DNA from: Bacteroidales bacterium UBA1797
Lineage (GTDB): Bacteria > Bacteroidota > Bacteroidia > Bacteroidales > VadinHA17
DNA: 64,000 nt
Direction: 5' to 3'
NCBI GenBank assembly: GCA_002319885.1
Contig: DCFT01000112.1
Coordinates: 18,304-82,303 of the forward strand
Of the stretch, positions 27,360 to 36,147 are shown piece after piece. Below the pieces are notes generated by a model that did no database searches, was not told the origin of the DNA, and worked only from the letters and a program-made list of their open reading frames with translations. How positions within the stretch are numbered: the first letter of the stretch is position 1; every line of letters begins with the position of its first letter. Position numbers and translations under genes: made by a program.

Positions 27360-27467
27360 CACCCCTTCCCCCCTAAAGGGGAGTAAATTCTTAGTTTATC
27401 AATAATTTCATCAAGGACACCGAATTAGTCCCCATTTAGGGGGACTGCCGCGCAGCGGCAGTGGGTG
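27360..27467. repeat. Structured C/G-rich intergenic repeat, copy A
   Basis: The unit is bounded by CACCC and GGGTG, which are complementary. It holds a CCCC-taa-AGGGG hairpin near 27370, a CCCCATTTAGGGG hairpin near 27430, and a perfect ACTGCCGC/GCGGCAGT hairpin at 27444-27462. Related elements lie near 40.6 and 57.3 kb. It separates two converging two-component operons, where it may also act as a terminator. Confidence 0.65.
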
Positions 27468-27474
27468 TTGAATC

Positions 27475-28188
27475 CTATAAAAAATTCTTATCGAGGAATA
27501 CCTGAAATTTCTCCTTATACTGATCGCTTATGGGAATATATTCCTTGCCAAAAACGATCCTGCTGCGTTCGATTGTATCTATTTTTTCAAGATTTACAAT
27601 GAAAGAACGGTGGACCCGCATGAATTTCTCTTCAGGAAGCTTTGATTCCAGAAGTTTAAGAGAAGTAAGTGAAAGAACAGGCTTAATTGAATTTTTTGTG
27701 TAAACTTTTACATAATCCTTGAGCCCTTCAATGTATAAAATATCATTAAAATTTAAGCGCTTAATTTTATAATCAGACTTCAGAAACAGGAATTCATTAT
27801 TGACGTCTACTCTTGCGGGAGTGTTCTGTTCGAGCCTTAGTAACTTCTGAACTTTATGCACAGCCATTAAAAATTCTTCATAGCTGAATGGCTTTAATAA
27901 ATAGTCAACTATCTCAAGTTTATATCCTTCCAGGGCATATTTTTCAAAAGCTGTGGTAAAAATTATCTTAGGTCCTTTCTCCATTAACCTTGTAAACTCT
28001 ATTCCTGAGAGGTCAGGCATCTGAATATCAACGAATATCAGATCAACCCGGTTGTCTGTAAGAAATTCGGCTGCGTCGAGAGGGTTGTCAAATTTCCCGG
28101 CAAGTTTCAATCCAGGAGTTTTTTCGATATAACCTGTAACAAGCTGCAACGCAAGAGGTTCGTCATCAATTGCAATAGTTGTAATCAT
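27475..28188 (-). CDS. LytTR-family response regulator
   Basis: The 237-residue protein has a complete receiver (acidic pair DDE at 8-10, Asp54 in IFVDIQMPDLSG, Lys in LLKPF) and a LytTR DNA-binding domain (ILYIEGLKDYVKVYT, FMRVHRSFIVNLEKI). It overlaps the upstream LytS-type kinase gene by one base (TAATG). It is the last gene of the efflux operon and probably controls that operon. Confidence 0.95.
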   Translation of the reverse strand: MITTIAIDDEPLALQLVTGYIEKTPGLKLAGKFDNPLDAAEFLTDNRVDLIFVDIQMPDLSGIEFTRLMEKGPKIIFTTAFEKYALEGYKLEIVDYLLKPFSYEEFLMAVHKVQKLLRLEQNTPARVDVNNEFLFLKSDYKIKRLNFNDILYIEGLKDYVKVYTKNSIKPVLSLTSLKLLESKLPEEKFMRVHRSFIVNLEKIDTIERSRIVFGKEYIPISDQYKEKFQVFLDKNFL

Positions 28189-29291
28189 TATGCTATATTA
28201 ATCTGAAGCAGTACTTCAAATTCTGTTTCTGATTTATTTATTTTTATATCATGCTTCCCGGGGAATAACAGATTCAGCCTTTTTGTGACATTCTCCAACC
28301 CGATCCCTGAATAGACCGGGTCATTATCTTCCCTGACCTTAAATAAGCTATTGGCACATCTGAATTTTAACAACCCTTTTTCTATAGTCATGCTGACATC
28401 AATGAATGACTTTTCACGGTAACTGATACCATGTTTAAACGCATTTTCAATAAAAGGAATAAAGATCAAAGGAGGAATATTAATATCTTCGAATTTTTCA
28501 GGGAACGAAAGGTTGAGACTTATCTTATTGCTCATTCTGAGTCGCATAAGATCTATATAGTTATTCATAAAATCTATCTCATTACTCAGTTTTGTATTAC
28601 CGTGCTCAGAATCATACAGCAGGTATCTCATTAGTTTTGAAAGCCTTAGCACAGCCTTTTGAGAATCCTCCGCATTGATGCTGATCAAGGAATAAATATT
28701 ATTAAGAGTGTTAAAGAAAAAATGAGGACTAATTTGATTCTTAAGGAACGCCAACTCTGAATTTAGTTTTTCCTTTTCAAGCTCTTTTTGAAGTTTCTCG
28801 ATTTGTGAATGACGTTCAAGAACTCTCATACCCACAGAGAAAAAGACAAGAAACAAAGAGGTAAACAAATAATTAAAAAGATGCATTTCCCTGAAAGGTG
28901 GATGTCCATGATGATCATCAGGGTTTAAAGGAGGCCGCTCTTTTCTCTCTGTTTCAGGTTTAACGACTTCTTCCGTGTTGTTTCGTCCAGGCACATATCT
29001 GAAAACCAGTTCATTTGATTTGTCAGAGATAAAATATAAAAATGTTAACAGAAAAATTACCGACAGATAGTATTTATAATTCCGGCTCCCGAAAAAAAAT
29101 TTTGGAACCAGTATCAGATAATTAGTATAAAATATTATTCCATTGATAATGTTACCTATATAATAAATCCACATAAAATCCTGCCCGACTTCCCATCTTT
29201 TAAAAAAATATAAAGGAATACCCAGAATTATGGCCCAGGCCAGAAGGTGTAGCAAAATCTTAATTTTATTTCCCGTCAGAAAATTTTTCAT
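28188..29291 (-). CDS. LytS-type sensor histidine kinase
   Basis: The 367-residue protein has four N-terminal membrane helices, a His/Pro-rich loop (DDHHGHPPF) and a coiled coil. The His_kinase domain has the phospho-His in QISPHFFFNTLNNIYSL, and a degenerate ATPase domain carries ENAFKHGI and GIGLENV. There is no obvious periplasmic sensor, so the membrane helices or the His-rich loop may sense. It is translationally coupled to the LytTR regulator. It lies 70 bases downstream of the MacB-like permease gene. Confidence 0.93.
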   Translation of the reverse strand: MKNFLTGNKIKILLHLLAWAIILGIPLYFFKRWEVGQDFMWIYYIGNIINGIIFYTNYLILVPKFFFGSRNYKYYLSVIFLLTFLYFISDKSNELVFRYVPGRNNTEEVVKPETERKERPPLNPDDHHGHPPFREMHLFNYLFTSLFLVFFSVGMRVLERHSQIEKLQKELEKEKLNSELAFLKNQISPHFFFNTLNNIYSLISINAEDSQKAVLRLSKLMRYLLYDSEHGNTKLSNEIDFMNNYIDLMRLRMSNKISLNLSFPEKFEDINIPPLIFIPFIENAFKHGISYREKSFIDVSMTIEKGLLKFRCANSLFKVREDNDPVYSGIGLENVTKRLNLLFPGKHDIKINKSETEFEVLLQINIA

Positions 29292-29361
29292 GGATTTAAA
29301 AGTATAACAAAATACAATTGGTTTGTTGTTATATTATAAGAATTAAAACCAGATAAATATT

Positions 29362-30582
29362 CTATTCATATCTGAGCGCATCTATCGGATTCAGATTTGC
29401 AGCTTTCCGTGCCGGGTACCATCCGAAAAAAACACCAATAACAAAACAGACAACAAATGCAAGAACAACAGACTGTGTTTTTACAATGGCCTGGCTCGAC
29501 ATAAGTGATCCGGCCAGTCTGGCTAAAAGGTAGCCGAAAATAACTCCCATCATTCCTCCCAGAATGCTTAGAATAATTGACTCTGCAAGAAATTGCTTCA
29601 TAATATCTTTACCCCGGCCTCCGATAGACATACGTAATCCGATTTCACGGGTGCGTTCAGTTACCGATACAAACATTATGTTCATAATGCCAATCCCTCC
29701 TACCAGAAGTGATATGCCCGCAATGGCTCCGAGGAGATAAGTCATAACATCTGTAATTGAAGTAACAGTCTGTAGAAGTTCAGTTTGTGACATTACCCTG
29801 AAATCATTTTCTGCCGATTCTTTAAGTTTATGTGTCCTTCTCAGGATTTCCTCTACCTCAGCTTTTGCAGCTGGACTCTTCTCTTCACTTAAGGCTGACG
29901 CATAAATTCCATTTATATAATCAATAGCCGCAAGCCTTCGCTGAACAGTTGTATAAGGGGCAATTATCAGATCGTCCTGGTCCTGGCCCATCCCACTTTC
30001 ACCCTTGTCTTTCAGTACTCCGATTATCATAAAAGGGAGGTTCTTTATTCTGATTGAAAGGCCTACAGGATCTGCTCCTGCACCAAAGAGATTCTCAACA
30101 ACCGTCTGTCCTAGTATACAAACTTTCGACATGTTTTTTACCTCATTTGCGTTGAAAACTCTACCGCTTTGTATTTCAAGTTTCTTAATATTTAGATATT
30201 CTTCGCTGACCCCGTATATAGTTGTCTGTGTATTCTGATTGCTGTAAATAACCTGTCCGCTTGCCCTTATTTCCGGAGAAACCGCACTAATTGCCGTTGC
30301 CTCGGCACGAAGGGCTGTAACATCACTGTACTTAAGGGCCATTGAGCTGGAAGCTCCCAGACTGACACCTCCACGCCTTTGAAAATTAGGCATCACCATA
30401 ACCATATTTGTTCCCATTGATGATATCTGTTTCCTGATTTTCTGCTTTGAACCTTCGCCGATTGCTAACATGGCAATCACTGAAGCTACACCGATAATGA
30501 TACCGAGCATAGTTAGAAATGCCCTCAGTTTGTTTCTTATCAACGCTCTTATAGCGATCCTAAATAAATTTGAATAGTTCAT
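29362..30582 (-). CDS. ABC transporter permease, MacB/FtsX type
   Basis: The 406-residue protein has one N-terminal helix (RAFLTMLGIIIGVASVIAMLAIG), a large periplasmic domain (MacB_PCD type) and three C-terminal helices (FtsX domain, GGIGIMNIMFVSVTERTREIGL). It is the mechanotransmission-type permease of a tripartite efflux system. Unlike enterobacterial MacB, the ATPase is a separate gene 17 bases upstream. Confidence 0.93.
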   Translation of the reverse strand: MNYSNLFRIAIRALIRNKLRAFLTMLGIIIGVASVIAMLAIGEGSKQKIRKQISSMGTNMVMVMPNFQRRGGVSLGASSSMALKYSDVTALRAEATAISAVSPEIRASGQVIYSNQNTQTTIYGVSEEYLNIKKLEIQSGRVFNANEVKNMSKVCILGQTVVENLFGAGADPVGLSIRIKNLPFMIIGVLKDKGESGMGQDQDDLIIAPYTTVQRRLAAIDYINGIYASALSEEKSPAAKAEVEEILRRTHKLKESAENDFRVMSQTELLQTVTSITDVMTYLLGAIAGISLLVGGIGIMNIMFVSVTERTREIGLRMSIGGRGKDIMKQFLAESIILSILGGMMGVIFGYLLARLAGSLMSSQAIVKTQSVVLAFVVCFVIGVFFGWYPARKAANLNPIDALRYE

Positions 30583-30599
30583 TTCCTTAAGTTTTTTAA

Positions 30600-31355
30600 T
30601 TAATCAAATTCTTCAATTGCCTCAACCGGCAACGTCTTCAGAATTTCAGTGGCATTTAACCGTTCAGTAACAAGACTCTCACGGCTTATCTTCCCGTCCC
30701 GGAACATTACGTTTCTTTTTGCAAACTTCGCAATATCAGTTTCATGAGTCACAAATACAATTGTTCTACCTTTCTCATTCAGATCCTGGAATAGCTCCAT
30801 TATTTCAAAAGAGGTCCTTGTATCGAGGTTTCCTGTTGGTTCATCAGCAAGAATAAGAACCGGATTATTTACCAGTGACCGGGCAATTGCTACTCTCTGT
30901 TGCTGGCCTCCCGACAATTGGTTGGGCATGTGATGCATACGATCAGTAAGACCAACTGCCTCAAGAGCTCTTACAGCCAATTCTTTGCGCTCTTTCGACC
31001 TGATCTTGGGATTATAGAACAAGGGGAGCTCCACATTCTCCAGAGCTGTTGTTCTGGCTAATAAATTATATGCCTGAAAAACAAACCCCAGTTTCATATT
31101 CCGGAGCCTCGCTATAGCATCTTTCTCCATTGAACTGACATTGATGCCATCCAGAAGATAATCGCCGGAAGTCGGTTTGTCAAGACAACCCAGTATATTA
31201 AGCATTGTTGATTTACCTGAACCGCTGGCACCCATTATAGCTAAGAATTCCCCTTCATGAATTTTAAGGTCAACACCTCTTAATGCATGAACAGTGACCT
31301 CCCCCACATGATAATCCTTCTTCAGGCTGCTTATTTCTATTATTGTGTTATTCAT
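30600..31355 (-). CDS. ABC transporter ATPase, MacB/LolD type
   Basis: The 251-residue protein has Walker A GASGSGKST, Q-loop FVFQAYNLL, signature LSGGQQQR, Walker B LILADEPTGNLD and the switch His in FVTHETD. It powers the adjacent FtsX-type permease. The gene lies between the adaptor and permease genes in one operon. Confidence 0.95.
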   Translation of the reverse strand: MNNTIIEISSLKKDYHVGEVTVHALRGVDLKIHEGEFLAIMGASGSGKSTMLNILGCLDKPTSGDYLLDGINVSSMEKDAIARLRNMKLGFVFQAYNLLARTTALENVELPLFYNPKIRSKERKELAVRALEAVGLTDRMHHMPNQLSGGQQQRVAIARSLVNNPVLILADEPTGNLDTRTSFEIMELFQDLNEKGRTIVFVTHETDIAKFAKRNVMFRDGKISRESLVTERLNATEILKTLPVEAIEEFD

Positions 31356-31390
31356 GATAACATTTATTTTAAAATTAATACTGCCTTTGT

Positions 31391-32656
31391 TTAGAAGGGG
31401 AATGGGCCACGTGGACCATTATCAGTCTTTTTTGTTGTACCTGCAACTTCTTTATCACCCATAGAAGTAATTACCTCATCTCCTTCCTTTAGACCCGAGA
31501 GTACTTCAATACTTGTTCCATTATCAATTCCAATTTTTATGATTTGAGGCCGTAGTCCCAATTTCTCGTCCTTTATCCATACGGTTTTTGTTTTAGGATC
31601 ACTGGGCATTGCTGTCATAGCTGATGCCGTAGGCATACTACCAGGCATCCCTTTTGAACCTGAAGGACCAGCAGCAGGCATATTTGACATCGACCCGCTG
31701 ACTTTCATTTTTTCAAACATCTTCTTCATATAATCCTGATCGGGAGTAAACCTGACAGCCTTACCTGATAAGAGTAATGTATTTGTTTTCTCTTCTACAT
31801 AGATTATAGCACTGGCTGTCATACCCGGCATAAGTTTTTTATCAGGATTCGGAGCATTCAGAATAACCACATAGGTAACAACGTTGTTGGTTGTAACCGG
31901 CTGTAACCTTACCTGTGCGACTGTACCTTCAAATTTCAGATCGGAATATGCATCAACGGTAAATTCAACCCGCTGGCCATCAACAATCTTTCCAATGTCA
32001 GCTTCATCAACACTAGTCTGGACTTCCATTTGAGTAAGGTCGTTAACGATGGTGAAAAGAGTTGGTGTACTGAAGCTTGCAGCTACTGTCTGGCCTTCTT
32101 CAACAGCCCTGTTTAGAACAACTCCGTCAATCGGAGAAGTTATTGTGGCATACGCCAGATTCACTTCTGCTCTGTCGAGTGCAGATTTAGCATTAGCCAG
32201 TGAAGCCTTTGAATTCTCAAAATTGTATAATGCCTGGTCATAATCAGTTTGTGAAATAAGCTGCTTATCGAAGAGGACCTTTAACCTGTTATACGTTGAT
32301 TCTTCAAAATGAAGCTGTGATGTCGCCTGATCAACTGCTGACTGGCTCTGAGAAAGTTGTGTCCTGAGAGGTGTCTCATCAAGCTTTGCAAGAAGTTGTC
32401 CCTGCTTAACATGATCATTAAAATCAACATAAATGTGCAGAATAATTCCTGATACCTGTGTGCCTACATTCACAGTTTTTATAGCCTGAATTGTACCTGT
32501 GGCAGTAACCGTATTGCTGATGTTACCCTTCTCAACTTTTACAGTATTGAAGTTAACAACTGCTTCCTTTTTTGAAAAGGGTTTCAGTGCAAGTATAGCA
32601 GCAATAGAAACTACAGCCACTCCTGCAATAATTATTAACGTTTTCTTTTTCATCAT
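31391..32656 (-). CDS. Periplasmic adaptor (MacA/RND-type membrane fusion protein)
   Basis: The 421-residue protein has an N-terminal anchor (LIIIAGVAVVSIAAILAL). It follows the lipoyl/coiled-coil/barrel plan (GTQVSGIILHIYVDFNDHVKQGQ, then paired coiled coils, ATITSPIDGVVLNRAVEEG). It bridges the inner-membrane ABC permease and the TolC-type channel. A Met/Pro/Gly-rich insert (about residues 315-350) lies near the membrane-proximal domain, where standard MacA has none. It might bind metal such as copper, but that is a guess. Confidence 0.92.
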   Translation of the reverse strand: MMKKKTLIIIAGVAVVSIAAILALKPFSKKEAVVNFNTVKVEKGNISNTVTATGTIQAIKTVNVGTQVSGIILHIYVDFNDHVKQGQLLAKLDETPLRTQLSQSQSAVDQATSQLHFEESTYNRLKVLFDKQLISQTDYDQALYNFENSKASLANAKSALDRAEVNLAYATITSPIDGVVLNRAVEEGQTVAASFSTPTLFTIVNDLTQMEVQTSVDEADIGKIVDGQRVEFTVDAYSDLKFEGTVAQVRLQPVTTNNVVTYVVILNAPNPDKKLMPGMTASAIIYVEEKTNTLLLSGKAVRFTPDQDYMKKMFEKMKVSGSMSNMPAAGPSGSKGMPGSMPTASAMTAMPSDPKTKTVWIKDEKLGLRPQIIKIGIDNGTSIEVLSGLKEGDEVITSMGDKEVAGTTKKTDNGPRGPFPF

Positions 32657-32707
32657 TTTATTTTTAAACTTTTATCGTAATTTTTTAGTCTCTTCTCTTT
32701 CGAGTTT

Positions 32708-34027
32708 TTAAAGTGTTAAAGGAATACCCATATAATAATCCATGATCTTGTAACTTACTATGAGGTTATATTTTGATTGCAGTAATTCGCTTTCTGCAAC
32801 TATCAGATTTGTTTTTGACACCAGATAATCGACCGAGTTGATTACTCCCTGTTTGAATTTTTCATCCGACAGAACGGAAGCTTCAAGAGTTGCCGAATAA
32901 TTTTCCTTGCTTGCTTCATATTTGATCTGAGCTGAACTTACATCAACACAGGCCTGTTCAACGTTTTTCCTAAGAGTGTTTTTTGTATCTGTCTCACTCA
33001 ACTCTGCGTTCTGATAACCAATTTTCGCCACTGCGATACTGGTCTTAACCTGTTTTTTCTGATAAATAGGAATTGAAAGTGAGAGTCCTATGGTAGGATA
33101 AATCTGGTCGTTAAACTGTCCGGAATAAGAGCTGCTGTTAAGACTTGAATACCCCGAGCTTATACCAGCATTCGCTGAAAGTGTCGGAAAAAGTGCCGTT
33201 CTGGCAACTTTCTCATCATATGATGCAATTTCCCTGTTCAGAGCAGCATTTTTTATTTGCGGTTTTAATGTAAGTGCCTGTTCATATACAAGTTTAACAT
33301 CGGGTATTCTTTTCTGATTTAAAGATTCTGCGATATCGGGATGTGCGATATTAAAATTATCAGAGACAGGGAGTTCCATCAATTGCTCAAGTGTTACCCT
33401 GGCAATAACAAGTTGACTCTGCGAATTAGCCAGAGTAAGCTTTTCACTGGCAAGCTGTGATTTAACCTGGGCGTAATCCGACTGTGAAATAGCTCTGAGC
33501 CTCAGCCTCTCCTCAGCCAGGTTTAGCTGACTGGAAGTAGATACAATCTGCTTCTCACTGTTACGTACCAGCTCTTCTGCATACAATATCTGAAGATATG
33601 CGTCGAGAATACTCAGGCTGATTGATTCCTTGGTAGTCTCCAGTGAATACTTGCCGCTTTCAATGCTGAGATTTGCCTGTATTATAAGGTCAGTAAGCTT
33701 TGATGCGTTGAAAATAGTGACACCCGTATTAATTGAATAACTCGAACCGTTGCTCCCTTTTAACCCTGATTCACCTGTTACAGAACTTTTAGACCAGTTA
33801 AAATTCTGACCTATTGAAGCATTTGCTGATGGGAAGCGCTGTGCCTTAGCCTGTTCAGCATAAACCATATATTGTTGGTTAATGAGTTCGCTTTTCCTTA
33901 CCTGGATATTTCGGGTTAACGCGTAATCAATGCATTTTTCAAGAGTCCAGGCGCTGTCTTGTTGGGCGAAAATGTTTTCACTCATCATAAGCAGACTTAA
34001 GCTCAGTATCAAAATCAATTTTTTCAT
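32708..34027 (-). CDS. TolC-family outer membrane efflux protein
   Basis: The 439-residue protein has a signal peptide (LILSLSLLMMSENIFAQ) and two OEP repeats with long coiled coils (LEKCIDYALTRNIQVRKSEL, LTLKPQIKNAALNREIASYD). It forms the outer-membrane channel of the tripartite exporter whose adaptor, ATPase and permease genes follow. It is the first gene of the six-gene operon that ends in LytS/LytTR. Confidence 0.93.
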   Translation of the reverse strand: MKKLILILSLSLLMMSENIFAQQDSAWTLEKCIDYALTRNIQVRKSELINQQYMVYAEQAKAQRFPSANASIGQNFNWSKSSVTGESGLKGSNGSSYSINTGVTIFNASKLTDLIIQANLSIESGKYSLETTKESISLSILDAYLQILYAEELVRNSEKQIVSTSSQLNLAEERLRLRAISQSDYAQVKSQLASEKLTLANSQSQLVIARVTLEQLMELPVSDNFNIAHPDIAESLNQKRIPDVKLVYEQALTLKPQIKNAALNREIASYDEKVARTALFPTLSANAGISSGYSSLNSSSYSGQFNDQIYPTIGLSLSIPIYQKKQVKTSIAVAKIGYQNAELSETDTKNTLRKNVEQACVDVSSAQIKYEASKENYSATLEASVLSDEKFKQGVINSVDYLVSKTNLIVAESELLQSKYNLIVSYKIMDYYMGIPLTL

Positions 34028-34327
34028 AAAAGTTTTTAATTTTGGGATAAATGTATGGTGAGACAGTACCCTGTAAAAACTTAATAGAAGTATTGACCTA
34101 TTTTACCGACAGAAGGAGCTATTTCAGGTATAAATGATACCCGTTTAATTAGTTAACGAATAAAAAAAACAGTTTTCATGCATTCGTAAATTAAATTTTG
34201 GAGTAATTAATCATTAAAAATAATCCCAAAATGTGCTTACCTTTGAAAGAGATAAATGCACAGATTCGACCAAAGTTTTAGATTGTGATCTACTATATTC
34301 AGACAACATAAAAAGTAATACATAAAC
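34028..34327. other. Divergent promoter region between efflux operon and PIG-L gene
   Basis: About 300 AT-rich bases with no gene. A TACCTTTG box at 34238-34245 fits the -7 element for the PIG-L gene, although no -33 match has the right spacing. No clear box was found for the efflux operon. Confidence 0.4.
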
Positions 34328-35092
34328 ATGAAAAATATTTCCCGCCGCGATATGGTACAAATATCGGGACTGTCAGCTGTAGGTTCATTAATTGGAGTAT
34401 CAGCATTTTCAAAAGCCTCAGGAAAAGACAAATCCTCAGGGAACAAGCTTAAAATTATTGTTATGGGTGCCCATCCTGATGACCCGGAAAGCGGATGCGG
34501 AGGAACAATGGCATTATTTTCAGCAGCAGGGCATGAAGTTGTATCCGCTTATCTCACCCGTGGAGAAGCAGGTATTACCGGCAAATCATACGATGAAGCA
34601 GCCAGAATAAGAACTGAAGAAGCTTTGAAAGCATGTAAAATTTTAAATGCCAGGGCAGAGTTTCTCGGACAGATCGATGGAAGTACTGAAATAACAAAAG
34701 AACGTTATGCTGAGATAAATACTTTCTTTGAACGTGAAAATCCCGATATAGTTTTTACTCACTGGCCCGTAGATAGCCACAGGGATCACAGGATCTGCTC
34801 TATTTTAGCATATGACGCCTGGCTTAATCTGGGGAAGAAATATGATTTATATTACTTTGAGGTTGATTCGGGAATTCAGACACAAAATTTTTTACCCTCA
34901 ACCTATGTAAATATCGGTCCGGTAATAACAAAAAAGGGTTCAGCCTGTATGGCACATGCCAGCCAGGACCCTGAAGACTTTTATTTAAATATCCATAAAA
35001 AAATGGAAAAATTCAGGGGCCTGGAATATAATTGCGAATTCGCTGAGGCTTTTGTCAGACATAATCAAAATCCGCAGACACTGATCGGCTAA
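34328..35092 (+). CDS. PIG-L/LmbE-family deacetylase with Tat-type leader
   Basis: The 254-residue protein has a leader containing SRRDMVQISGLSAVGSLIG, then the PIG-L zinc motif AHPDD in VMGAHPDDPESGCGG and the second motif HRDH. The family removes N-acetyl groups from GlcNAc-containing molecules, such as GlcNAc-PI or mycothiol and bacillithiol precursors. Export suggests a periplasmic or surface glycan substrate. It is a single gene converging on the HWP membrane operon. Confidence 0.88.
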   Translation: MKNISRRDMVQISGLSAVGSLIGVSAFSKASGKDKSSGNKLKIIVMGAHPDDPESGCGGTMALFSAAGHEVVSAYLTRGEAGITGKSYDEAARIRTEEALKACKILNARAEFLGQIDGSTEITKERYAEINTFFERENPDIVFTHWPVDSHRDHRICSILAYDAWLNLGKKYDLYYFEVDSGIQTQNFLPSTYVNIGPVITKKGSACMAHASQDPEDFYLNIHKKMEKFRGLEYNCEFAEAFVRHNQNPQTLIG

Positions 35093-35103
35093 TGCAAAAA
35101 GGA

Positions 35104-36042
35104 TTATCTTACCGTTGTTTTAATCATTAACAAATTTGCTTCAAGCCCATCAAGGTAAATAAGGGCCCATGAAAGGGGATTCAGGGAGAAATTCATCTGT
35201 GATCCTGGCTCTCCTCCAAAACCGTCTTCCCTGTAATCAAAAATTAAAGGCGCATCCTTGGCAAGACTTTCATAGCCAGAACTTTTCCCTAATTCCAGAA
35301 TAAGATTTTTTAGAGAGGTCTGCAGCTCATTTCCAGGAAATGGTCCCTCAGGATTCAAAATTGCATCTGCAGCCAATCCTCTTGCCTCAGGACGCCACAA
35401 ATTTCCAGGATTACTATTCCATTGTTCTCTGGAGAGACCTTCCTGTTTTAATATCTTATCCTGATATTCATTCACGATATTTAATACTTCATCAATTTTC
35501 AGATTTACTGTCGATTGCTGATGCTTTTCAGGAAACTGTATCAATGCTTCTTCCTGCCTTTTATAGTCTCGTGATAAATTATAGCTGTCATCAATAACCT
35601 CCCTGGAAACATTCAATGCGAGCATACATGAAAAAACGGAATTGAGAGCCAGGAGCATGAGAACAAATACTGTATTGTAGATATTAAAATTCTTGTTTTT
35701 CGATGTAACAACCAAAAAGACTGGAAGAAAAACAATATATGGAAATGGAAGTGCAATCAGCAGTGCGAGGCCCGCAAAAGGCCAATGCTGTATTTTAAAA
35801 AGCATTCCGGTGAAAACAACAAAACAGGTAATATATGTTACAATATAAAGTAGCCTGTTCTGATTATTTCCTTCAGCTTTATAACTATTTATCAACGAAG
35901 CAGGAAGGAATATCAGAACGAGTATCAAAGTTCCGACAGCGATCAAAATTTGTCCCATTGGCCAATGCTCCACTTTAAGTATTAATCCGGTGGAAATGAT
36001 CATAGCCGAAATTACCCCGAGAATATATAGCTTTTGTTTCAT
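35104..36042 (-). CDS. Membrane protein with two 60-residue HWP modules (GldL-like motif)
   Basis: The 312-residue protein begins with two copies of a module: a membrane helix, then ILKVEHWPMG or LFKIQHWPFA, then a second helix ending in FLP. HWP falls at residues 26-28 and 86-88, exactly 60 apart. A further pair of helices and a soluble C-terminal domain of about 180 residues, with EEALIQFPEKHQQ-type helices, follow. The HWP turn after a helix resembles the N-terminal region of the gliding/type IX protein GldL, but GldM-like partners are absent. It is the last gene of a PadR-led operon. Function unknown. Confidence 0.75.
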   Translation of the reverse strand: MKQKLYILGVISAMIISTGLILKVEHWPMGQILIAVGTLILVLIFLPASLINSYKAEGNNQNRLLYIVTYITCFVVFTGMLFKIQHWPFAGLALLIALPFPYIVFLPVFLVVTSKNKNFNIYNTVFVLMLLALNSVFSCMLALNVSREVIDDSYNLSRDYKRQEEALIQFPEKHQQSTVNLKIDEVLNIVNEYQDKILKQEGLSREQWNSNPGNLWRPEARGLAADAILNPEGPFPGNELQTSLKNLILELGKSSGYESLAKDAPLIFDYREDGFGGEPGSQMNFSLNPLSWALIYLDGLEANLLMIKTTVR

Positions 36043-36147
36043 ATTAATATATTTTTGATTTTAAAGAATTATGCATCCAACAATCTGATGCTTTAAACAA
36101 TCGAACATCAGGTTTGTAAAAGCGTTGGAGTTCATAATCTTATGTAA

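Noticed and set aside
35104..36042. Calling this GldL (gliding/type IX secretion)
   Set aside because: Only the HWP helix motif is shared. The C-terminal domain, gene neighbours and lack of GldM, GldK and GldN do not fit.
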